In this document: piece by piece, positions 50,140-58,900 of the stretch
How positions within the stretch are numbered: the first letter of the stretch is position 1
Layout: each line of letters opens with the position of its first letter
NCBI GenBank assembly: GCA_964600615.1
Contig: CAZRJK010000002.1
Coordinates: forward strand, 1 to 64,000
Direction of reading: 5' to 3'
Length of the DNA: 64,000 nt
From: RUG11198 sp964600615
GTDB taxonomy: Bacteria > Bacillota_I > Bacilli_A > RF39 > UBA660
Translations under genes and position numbers: made by a program
The notes under the pieces: model-generated
Databases searched by the model: none
Told to the model about the DNA's origin: nothing
Seen by the model: the letters and a program-made list of their open reading frames with translations, nothing else

Positions 50140-50164
50140 AAAAGAATAGTAATACTATTCTTTT
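50140..50164. terminator. Bidirectional terminator
   Basis: AAAAGAATAGT (50140-50150) pairs perfectly with ACTATTCTTTT (50154-50164). It lies between the converging 48892 gene and the spore protein gene. Confidence 0.85.
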
Positions 50165-50166
50165 AT

Positions 50167-50385
50167 TTATTTGCTTTGATTATAATTAGAACCACTTATT
50201 TGATTTTGTCCTAATCTTACTAATCTTTTAGTAATTTCACCACCAACTGTTCCATTTGCTCTTGAAGTAGCATCTGGTCCAAGGTTAACACCAAATTCAT
50301 TAGCTATTTCATATTTCATTCTTTCAATTGCTTGTTTTGCTCCTGGTACTAACATTTTGCTATTTGTCTTATTTTGGTTGTTCAT
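50167..50385 (-). CDS. ssp: Alpha/beta-type small acid-soluble spore protein
   Basis: 72 residues with both SASP signatures: MKYEIANEFGVNLG, which contains the GPR protease cleavage site after the Glu, and GTVGGEITKRLVRLGQ. These proteins coat spore DNA and protect it from damage; they are degraded at germination. This is the best evidence in the window that the host forms spores. The ribosome site GTAGGAGGTGA is very strong. Upstream, GTATT, 17 bases, CAACCTA loosely resembles a forespore sigma-G promoter. Confidence 0.93.
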   Translation of the reverse strand: MNNQNKTNSKMLVPGAKQAIERMKYEIANEFGVNLGPDATSRANGTVGGEITKRLVRLGQNQISGSNYNQSK

Positions 50386-50460
50386 TATATGTTCACCTCC
50401 TACATTTATAGGTTGTGGACATTTATTAATTTAATACTAAAAAGTAAATGGTAATTTTTT

Positions 50461-51639
50461 CTAAAAATTATATTTATTTGTATTATTGTTTATGTTGATT
50501 GTTGTTTCATTATTTATTGCTTCTTCTAATAGTTCTTTATAGTTAAATGATTCTTCATATTCTAAACATTTATCTAATCTTGGATTTATTACTGGATGTT
50601 TTGGTAAGAAGATAGTGCAGCAATCTTCGTATGGTAAAATAGATGTTTCATAGGTATCTATTTTTTTTGCTATATCAATTATTTCTAATTTATCTAAGCA
50701 TGCTACTGGTCTAATTACAGGAATATTGGTTACATTATTGATTACTCTTATACTGTTTAAGGTTTGACTTGCTACTTGTCCTATGGATTCTCCATTTATT
50801 AATATTAGACATTTGTGTTTATCCATTATTTTTTCAGATATACGATACATCATTCTACGCATAATAGTTATCATGTAATCAGGATTAATATTTTTATAAA
50901 TATTTTCTTGAATATTGGTAAAATTAATAATGTGTAATTTTATATTTGGTTGGTAGATACTTAATTTTTTTACTAATTCTTTTACTTTATTTTTAGCCAT
51001 TTCAGAGGTATGAGGAGGAGATTCAAAATAAATACATTCTAATTCTATTCCTCTTTTCATAGCTAAGTATCCTGCTACGGGGGAGTCTATTCCTCCTGAT
51101 AGCATTAATAGTCCTTTGCCAGCTACACCAGTAGGGTAGCCACCGGATCCTTTTATTTCTTGATTATAGATATAAGTAGAATCTTCTCTTATTTCTATTT
51201 TTATTGTGAAATCAGGATTATGAACATCTACTTTGATATTTGGAATATTTTTTAGGATTAAGCCACCAATTATATTATTAAATTCCATGCTTTGAATAGG
51301 GAAGTTTTTATTGCTTCTTTTGGTTTCTACTTTAAATGTTTTAAATTTTGTATTTTTAGCAATATTTAAAACTTCATTTTTAATGTTATCAATATTATTA
51401 TCTGTTTTATTAGCGATAACTATACTATGAATACCAAATATTTTGGTTAGTTTATTTATTATTTCGTCGAAGTTATTATCTAATACTTCTATAAACATTC
51501 TTACTCTGTTTTTATTTATTTTTATTTCATAATCTTTTAATGATTTTTGAATGTTTTCTGTTAATATTTTTATAAATACATTTCTATTAGCTTTTTTGGT
51601 TGTTAATTCACCATATTTTATTAATATTATTTTGTTCAT
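50461..51639 (-). CDS. thiI: tRNA 4-thiouridine sulfurtransferase ThiI
   Basis: Cytoplasmic enzyme that thiolates U8 of tRNA and can supply sulfur for thiamine synthesis. The N-terminal ferredoxin-like and THUMP domains (about 1-165) start IILIKYGELTTKKANR. The PP-loop ATP site is LLMLSGGIDSPVAGY (about 176-190), followed by the conserved CIYFESPPHTS and NGESIGQVASQTL. The E. coli rhodanese domain is absent, as in Bacillus ThiI. No NifS-like cysteine desulfurase is adjacent. Confidence 0.94.
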   Translation of the reverse strand: MNKIILIKYGELTTKKANRNVFIKILTENIQKSLKDYEIKINKNRVRMFIEVLDNNFDEIINKLTKIFGIHSIVIANKTDNNIDNIKNEVLNIAKNTKFKTFKVETKRSNKNFPIQSMEFNNIIGGLILKNIPNIKVDVHNPDFTIKIEIREDSTYIYNQEIKGSGGYPTGVAGKGLLMLSGGIDSPVAGYLAMKRGIELECIYFESPPHTSEMAKNKVKELVKKLSIYQPNIKLHIINFTNIQENIYKNINPDYMITIMRRMMYRISEKIMDKHKCLILINGESIGQVASQTLNSIRVINNVTNIPVIRPVACLDKLEIIDIAKKIDTYETSILPYEDCCTIFLPKHPVINPRLDKCLEYEESFNYKELLEEAINNETTININNNTNKYNF

Positions 51640-51737
51640 AATTATCTCCTTTTTGTTTATTATAAGAAATAGTTAATTTGTTGTCAATTAGTTATTGTTG
51701 TTACAATTAGGTAATTATTTATAAAGTTTACCTGAAA

Positions 51738-51766
51738 TTGACAAAAAATGTTTTTTTTAGTATAAT
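51738..51766 (+). promoter_or_regulatory. Consensus promoter of the DinG-type helicase gene
   Basis: TTGACA (51738-51743), exactly 17 bases, TATAAT (51761-51766). The start codon lies 26 bases downstream after GAAGGGGG. Confidence 0.85.
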
Positions 51767-51792
51767 ATAGCGCTAATGAAGGGGGTTTTTGT

Positions 51793-53811
51793 ATGAATTC
51801 TTTTATGTGGAAAGATGATAAAAATAACCTAATGTATGATGATGCTAGTAGGGATGTTGATAAGTTTATTCTTGATATTTCTAAAAAGAGGAGATTAGGA
51901 TTTACTTATAGAGAAAATCAACATAAGTTTGCTAAAGATATTATGAATGCTATAAGGGATAATAAAATATTATTAGTGCAAGCTGGTGTTGGTATTGGTA
52001 AGAGTATGGGATATTTAATTCCTGTTTTTAGTACATATAAAAATGTTAATCATTTTAATAAAGTAATTATATCAACATCAAATATTGCTTTGCAGCAACA
52101 ATTACTTACTGATATTAATTATCTTTCTAGATTACTTCATATTGATGATATTAAGGTAGAGGTTGCTAAAGGTGTTAATAATTATGTTTGTTTAAAGTCT
52201 TTAGATGCTCAACTTAATAGTAGTGGTGATTCGTTTGCAAAGAGGAAGTTTAGAGAATTAGAAGATGATATTAGTAATAAAAAGTCTGTTGATAAGAGTG
52301 AATTAATTGATATTGGTGATAGGTTGTGGAAAGAAGTACAACTTAAAAATAATTTATCTTGTAGTAAATGTCATTATTCTAGGACTTGTTTATATAATTT
52401 ACATCTTAAAGAATTGGATAGAGCTAATGTTGTTATTACTAATCATGCTTATTTTGTTAATGCGATTGAGAGTGATAATAATGTTGTTGTGAATGCTGAT
52501 ATGTATGTTTTTGATGAGGCTCATGAGATAGAAAACGCTATTAGAAATGTTAGTGAAGGAGAATTTATGCTTTATGATTTTAAGAAGTCTATTTATTATT
52601 TTATCGATAATGGATTTATTTCTGATAAGAATCATTTAGAATTAACTAAAAACTTAATTAATCATATTGGAATATTATTTAATAAAATTATGCGTATGAC
52701 TTCTAATAATTTTAATAATAATTCTCTTTTGGAAAATATTAAGATTACTGACTGTGATAAAATTTCTGTTGATGGTAAAGAATATATTAAATATTTAGAT
52801 GAGATTATAAAAGAATATTCTAAACTTATTTATAAGCTTAGGGAAGAAAATTGTTTTGATAGTATTACTTATAGAAAATATTTAAAATATTTGATAAGAC
52901 ATCATAATTTATTTGTTGATTTAAAAAGGGGAAAGAATAGTAAGAGAATATATTGGGCTGACTTTTTTAGACAAGATAGGATTAATTTAGGATTTGTTTC
53001 TAAAGATTCTAGGGAAATTACAGATAAAATTTTTGGTAAAAATATACCTATTGTTTGTACTTCTGCTACAATGTTAGATGCTAATGGTAGTTATAATTAT
53101 TTTAAGGAAGGTTTAAATTTAAATTCTTTAGCTGGTAGAAGTATTATTGATGGTAATGTTTATGAATCTCCTTTTGATTATAAGAAAAATAGTTGGTTCT
53201 ATTATGATACTAGTGTTAGTAATCCTAAGGATTATAATAATTATATTTTTGATTTAGTTGATAGAATTAAAAAATTAATTAGTGTTACTGATGGTAGAAC
53301 TTTAGTTTTGTTTACAGCTAAGAGTACAATGAAGAAAGTTTATAGTGTTATTGCTAATAGTGATTTTGAATATAAGATAATGATGCAAGGAGATATGGAT
53401 AATGATCTTCTTCGTAAAAAATTCCAAAATGATATTAAATCTTGTTTGTTTGCAACTGGTTCGTTTTGGGAAGGTATAGATATAAAGGGGGATGCTTTAA
53501 GTAATGTTATTATTACTAGATTACCATTTGCAGTTACTGATGCTATTATGGAAAATAAGGCCTCTAAGTATTCTTATGAAAATGGTTTTAAAATGGTATA
53601 TTTAAATGATATGGTACAGAAGATGGCACAAGGTTGTGGAAGACTTATTAGAAATAAAAACGATAAAGGTGTTATTTGTTGTTTAGATTCTAGGATAGTA
53701 AAATATCTTGATTCTATTAAGAAATGTATTCCATATGTTAATTATACTAGTGATATAAATGATATTGTAAAATTTTCTAATAAATATATTAAAAAGTTAG
53801 AAAAAAAATAA
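51793..53811 (+). CDS. dinG: DinG/XPD-type iron-sulfur DNA helicase
   Basis: Superfamily 2 helicase, 672 residues. Walker A is QAGVGIGKSMGYL (about 61-73). Four cysteines for a 4Fe-4S cluster are visible (YVCLKS near 133, then CSKCHYSRTC near 188-198). The DEAH box is VFDEAHEIE (about 239), and later motifs include CTSATML, ATGSFWEGIDIKG and QGCGRLIRN. XPD-like helicases unwind 5'-to-3' and act in repair. The N-terminal exonuclease domain of Bacillus DinG is absent, so it is the short form. Confidence 0.88.
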   Translation: MNSFMWKDDKNNLMYDDASRDVDKFILDISKKRRLGFTYRENQHKFAKDIMNAIRDNKILLVQAGVGIGKSMGYLIPVFSTYKNVNHFNKVIISTSNIALQQQLLTDINYLSRLLHIDDIKVEVAKGVNNYVCLKSLDAQLNSSGDSFAKRKFRELEDDISNKKSVDKSELIDIGDRLWKEVQLKNNLSCSKCHYSRTCLYNLHLKELDRANVVITNHAYFVNAIESDNNVVVNADMYVFDEAHEIENAIRNVSEGEFMLYDFKKSIYYFIDNGFISDKNHLELTKNLINHIGILFNKIMRMTSNNFNNNSLLENIKITDCDKISVDGKEYIKYLDEIIKEYSKLIYKLREENCFDSITYRKYLKYLIRHHNLFVDLKRGKNSKRIYWADFFRQDRINLGFVSKDSREITDKIFGKNIPIVCTSATMLDANGSYNYFKEGLNLNSLAGRSIIDGNVYESPFDYKKNSWFYYDTSVSNPKDYNNYIFDLVDRIKKLISVTDGRTLVLFTAKSTMKKVYSVIANSDFEYKIMMQGDMDNDLLRKKFQNDIKSCLFATGSFWEGIDIKGDALSNVIITRLPFAVTDAIMENKASKYSYENGFKMVYLNDMVQKMAQGCGRLIRNKNDKGVICCLDSRIVKYLDSIKKCIPYVNYTSDINDIVKFSNKYIKKLEKK

Positions 53812-53816
53812 TTTGT

Positions 53817-53856
53817 AAAAAAGTAAGAAAATTGATGATTTTTTCTTACTTTTTTG
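53817..53856 (+). terminator. Terminator after the helicase gene
   Basis: AAAAAAGTAAGAAAA pairs with TTTTCTTACTTTTTT around a short loop. Confidence 0.8.
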
Positions 53857-53863
53857 TTATAAT
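53855..53863 (+). promoter_or_regulatory. Extended -10 promoter of the 53888 gene
   Basis: TG-T-TATAAT directly after the helicase terminator and 25 bases before ATG 53888. Confidence 0.55.
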
Positions 53864-53887
53864 GATTTATAGTAGGAGAGGATTAAT

Positions 53888-55708
53888 ATGAATAGAATAC
53901 TTAATAAGAGAAATATTTGTTTATTAATTGTATTTATTTTTGTTGTTAGTTTTTATTCTATTAGGTCTAGTTATGCTAAATTTGAACAGGGATTTACTAC
54001 TGATGATAATGTTGTTGATTATAATTATGATTTAGATTTTGATATTAATCCTTATAGTGAAGAAAATAGTGTTAGTAATATTGAAGAATATGAAATTGTT
54101 AATATAAAAGCTAAGAGTTATGTAATATTTAATATAGATATTAAGAATAATAATAATTCTTTAGTATATTATGGGGTTTGGTATAAGATTTTGAGTGATG
54201 TATATACTGATGTTGAAGTGGGTAAATATATTTCTTTTGCTGATGATACTACTGGCAGTTTGATTAGTAATGAAACTAAGACAACTACGGTAATTGTTAA
54301 GAATAATGAGAATGTTAATCTTAAGATTAAGATTGGTGTTGCTAGTGATACTGAAAGTTTAGATAATATAGGTTATTATGATGATAGAAAACCTATTGGG
54401 GATGTTATTAGTAATGTTAATAGTAATAGTGTAAATGAACCTATTTTATCTGGATATATGATACCTGTTTCTTATGATGTAGAAGGACATTATTGGGTTA
54501 AGGCTGATTATAGTAATAAGAATAATAGTTGGTATAATTATTATGATAAGAGATGGGCTAATGTTGTTTTGGTTAAGGAAAATGTTAGAAATAATTATAT
54601 TAAAGCTAATGTTGGAGAGAGAATTAATTTAGAAGATGTTTTAGCTTTTTATGTTTGGATACCTAGGTTTAAATATTTAGTATGGGATATTAATAGACAG
54701 ACTAAACTTGTGGATGATTATTCTTATAAAGTTAGAGAATTAGGTATAGGAATTATTTTTGAAAATGATGGAAATAATACTGGTAATGTTAGTTGTAAAT
54801 ATAATTATAAATCTAATTCTTTATTTGATGAATGTAGTTATTTTGAAAATGCTGTGGATAGTTCTAATTTAAATAGTGTATATGCTGATGCGTGGTATAC
54901 ACATCCTGCTTTTGTAAGAAATGGTAAGAATATTAGTGGCTTTTGGATTGGTAAGTTTGAAACTACTGGTAGTAAAGATAATCCTACTATTATTCCAGAT
55001 AGTACTTCTTTAGTAGATTTAACTATGTCTGATTATTATAATGTCTCTAAAAAGATTAATAATTATGGATTAAAGGGTAATTTAGAGTCTAGGATAATTA
55101 GAAATGTGGAATGGGGTGCGGTTACTTATTTAACTAATAGTATATATGGATTGTGTGATGAATTTGGTTGTACAGATAGTTTTATTAATAATTCATATGG
55201 AAAATATACTGGAAGATCATCTGGTTCTATGATTAATAGTGATGTTAACGAATATGGAACTTATTCTTATGATGGATATGAAATGAATGGTAATGTGAAA
55301 AGTAATAATTATAAAGCTTCTGTTATTGCTAGTTCTACTTCTAATATAACTGGTGTTTACGATATGGCTGGGGGAGCTTTTGAGTATGTTATGGGTAATA
55401 TTAGTGATAATAATAACTTAAATGCAGGGGAGTTCTCTGAAAGTTGGAAAAATGTAGAAATAGATAATTCATATTTTGATTTGTATGCATCTTTCAATGA
55501 TGTTAGTGATTATTATAATAGAGCTAGATTAGGAGATGCTACTTCAGAGGTTACTATAGGTGATTTAACTTGGGGAAATAGTATGAAAGTTAATATTATG
55601 GAGGATGCTGTATGGCTTGCTAGGGGTACTGGTAATAATATATTCGGGTATGAATTTGTAGGCGGAGGAGCTAGTACAAATTATACTTTTAGAAGTGTTA
55701 TTTCATAG
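53888..55708 (+). CDS. Secreted protein with FGE/C-type-lectin-like C-terminal domain (606 aa)
   Basis: N-terminal signal peptide (CLLIVFIFVVSFYSIRSSYA). Residues 30-165 form a beta domain. From about 185 a second module runs to the end with features common to uncharacterised surface proteins of gut Bacillota: HYWVKADYSNKNNSWYNYYD, LAFYVWIPRFKYLVW, YTHPAFVRNG, SGFWIGKFETTG, IIRNVEWGAVTYLTNSIYG, ITGVYDMAGGAFEYVMG, and the closing TFRSVIS. The last part resembles the formylglycine-generating-enzyme/C-type-lectin fold, used here presumably for binding. There is no sortase motif; how it attaches is unclear. Confidence 0.65.
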   Translation: MNRILNKRNICLLIVFIFVVSFYSIRSSYAKFEQGFTTDDNVVDYNYDLDFDINPYSEENSVSNIEEYEIVNIKAKSYVIFNIDIKNNNNSLVYYGVWYKILSDVYTDVEVGKYISFADDTTGSLISNETKTTTVIVKNNENVNLKIKIGVASDTESLDNIGYYDDRKPIGDVISNVNSNSVNEPILSGYMIPVSYDVEGHYWVKADYSNKNNSWYNYYDKRWANVVLVKENVRNNYIKANVGERINLEDVLAFYVWIPRFKYLVWDINRQTKLVDDYSYKVRELGIGIIFENDGNNTGNVSCKYNYKSNSLFDECSYFENAVDSSNLNSVYADAWYTHPAFVRNGKNISGFWIGKFETTGSKDNPTIIPDSTSLVDLTMSDYYNVSKKINNYGLKGNLESRIIRNVEWGAVTYLTNSIYGLCDEFGCTDSFINNSYGKYTGRSSGSMINSDVNEYGTYSYDGYEMNGNVKSNNYKASVIASSTSNITGVYDMAGGAFEYVMGNISDNNNLNAGEFSESWKNVEIDNSYFDLYASFNDVSDYYNRARLGDATSEVTIGDLTWGNSMKVNIMEDAVWLARGTGNNIFGYEFVGGGASTNYTFRSVIS

Positions 55709-55732
55709 ATAAAAAATGTTTTTAAGTTTTAA

Positions 55733-55761
55733 AGAATGGTAAAAAATACCATTCTCTTTTT
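55733..55761 (+). terminator. Terminator of the 53888 gene
   Basis: AGAATGGTA (55733-55741) pairs perfectly with TACCATTCT (55747-55755), followed by CTTTTT. Confidence 0.85.
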
Positions 55762-55905
55762 GACTTTTTTTATCGTTAATTATTAGTTAAAAAAAGTGTT
55801 TTTTAGATTTTTTTTCATTGATTATATTGAAACAAGATTTAAAATAATATATAATATATATTATATATAATGAGAATATGGGGTAGTAGGAAAGTAGGTG
55901 ATAAT

Positions 55906-58900
55906 ATGTTTAGTAATAAGAGAAAACTAATTGGTTTTATTATTGGATTAATTATGTTTGCTGTTACTGTAACATCACTTACTTATGCTTACTATGCTTG
56001 GCAAAGTACTAATACTAATATTACTTTTAATGTTAGTGATCAATATTTTTCTTGTGAGACTGATATTGATTCTAGTATTAGTAATTTAGTTCCTGTTACT
56101 GATTATAAAAATGGGGTATTACATAAATTTAAAGTTAATAACGTTGCTAATAAGAATACAACATTTTCTGTTACAATGAATATTGAATCTATTGATGAAG
56201 TATTAAAGGATCCTTCATTTAAATATAAATTGATGGTAGATAAGACTAATGGATCTAATAATTGTCAAACTGGAGCTTCTGGTTGTGAAGAAGTAGCTAA
56301 TGGTAATTTTAGTAATGTACATGTAGGTAATAATAATTTAGTGCCTTCTATAGCATTACCTAATAATAGTAGATATGAATATTATTTCTTTATGTATATA
56401 GATGGGAACATGAGTAATCCTAGTGGAATGCAATCAGCATCTATGGTATCAACATTGGGGGTATGTGATATCTATGTAACATTTGATACTACAGAAGGAG
56501 ATACTGCGGTAACACCATTATATAAGAAGGTAATTGAAGGAGAAACTTACGGCAACCTTCCTACACCTGTTAGAAATGATGCAGTAGTAACGTATAATTA
56601 TAATAATGCTACTGGTGGGAATAGTGTAGCTAGTGATACGGTTAGTTTTACATTTGGAGGATGGTATAAAGAACAAGCTCTAACTAATCAAGTAACAGCT
56701 AGTACAATGGTAACTAGTTCAGTAAATCATACAATTTATCCGAAATGGACAAAGAGTAAAACTATAACATTACCGACACCTACTAAGACAGGAAATACAT
56801 TTGGAGGATGGTATAGTGATAGTACTTTTGTTAATAAAGTAGGAGATGGAGGAAGTAGTTATAATCCTTCTGTTAGTACTCCTTTATATGCTAAATGGAC
56901 ACCAATTACATATACTATAACTTATAAAGATTGTGGAGATACAACTTTTAGTGGAACACATGGAAATAATTATCCTCAAAACTACACATATGGGGTAGGA
57001 GCTACGTTAGATAGTCCAACAAAAGCAAATAATATATTTGCAGGATATTATTCTAATAGTACATGTACAGGTAATGATGTTACAAGTATTGGAACTAGTG
57101 AAACAGAAAATAAAATTTTTTATGCTAAATGGGATCCAGTTTATTATTTAAATACTTCAACTAATACTTATTATATTACTTTAGCCGAGGCTTTATCTGC
57201 AGTAGCTAGTAATCAAACAATTAAAGCTATAGGTAATGCTGTAGAAACATCTAATGCGATATTGTCATCTAGTAAAACAGGAGTTAAACTTGATTTGAAT
57301 GGTAAAACAATAACAATGGGAAGTTATTATATTGATAATAAAGGAACATTGGATATATATAATAGTAATTCAAATGCTGCTATATTACAAGGAACGTATA
57401 TTGATGGAGTGATTAAGAACACTGGTACTCTTACTACTAATGGTACTTCTACTAGTAATGCTTTAACAATACAAAATACTTCAGCTGAAAACGAATCTAG
57501 AGTTATATATAATGATACTACAGGAGTTTTAACGTTGAATACTAATTCAACAATAACTTATATCACACCAGCGGCATTAACTTCTGGTATAAGGTTATTA
57601 GTTGAATTACATGGAACATTAATTGTAAATGGAGCTAATTTAACAAATACAATAACTGGTAAAACAAATGTTGATTGGGGTATTTATTTAGGAAATGCTA
57701 ATGCAAGGATGGAAATGATATCGGGAAATCTTACAACATATGGGCGTTCAATATCTAATGAATATGGCACTGGAACAACAACGCCTGCTGTTGAAATATC
57801 AGGTGGAACAGTATCATCTACAAAATCAAGTGCAATACAAAATTTTACCTCAGGTACAATTAAAATCTCTGGTGGGACAATAACAACTGGCAGTACTGGA
57901 ATAACTAATGCTTCAACTGGAACAATAAAATTAATTGGTGGATCTATAACGGCTAGTACCCATGTTGTGTATAATGGTTCAACTGGAATAGTGGATATGA
58001 CAGGTGGGACGCATACTGGACTTGTTGGATTATCTAATAATTCAACTGGAACGGTAAAAATAACTGGTGGAAGCATTACAGCTAGTAAATCTGGAATATA
58101 TAATAATTCAACAGGAACAGTTATTATTGGAGAAGATGATGGAACTGTTAGTACTTCTATTCCATTTATAAAATCGACAAATGCGAATGGAGGATCTTCT
58201 GCTGTACAAATGAATAATTCTGGTGGTACTTTAAATTTTTATGATGGTAAAATTACTTCCGATAATGGTGCAGGATATGCCCTTAATAGTATTGCTGATA
58301 GTATTGTTAATACACCAACAGGATATGTTGTTAGAAAAACTGTTGTGGATGGTGTCGAAATTGCTTATTTAGAGCCTGAAAGAACAATAACGTATAAAGA
58401 CTGTGGAAATACAACTTTTAGTGGTACACATGTAAGTGGATATCCAACTACGTATGTTGAGGGAATAGGTGTAACTTTGGATATTCCTACTAAAACAGGG
58501 TATACGTTTGGCGGATATTATTCTTCTAGTGCTTGTAGCGGTACTGCTGTTACAAGTATTGGCACAACAGAAACTGGAAATAAGACATTCTATGCTAAAT
58601 GGAATTTAATTTCATATACTGTTAAACATTCGGCAAATCCTTCTTTATGTAATTTAAATATTCCTGATGATACTGTAACATATAATCAAGAATATAATCC
58701 TTATAATTCATATAATAGTGTAACTGGAGATGCTTTACCTGCAATGGTAGCTGGTTCTACTTGTACTGGTTATTCACTTAGTGGTTGGACGGCAACTGGT
58801 GTAAATTCTGCTACAGCTCAATATTATACTTTAAATAATGGATGGTCTAGTTGGAATGGTAGTACTCTTCTTGCACCTTCTTTTGGACAAGGTGTTATTA

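Noticed and set aside
53888..55708. Diversity-generating retroelement target
   Set aside because: The C-terminal fold is suggestive, but no reverse transcriptase, accessory gene or template repeat was seen, and AAY codons are not concentrated at the end of the gene.
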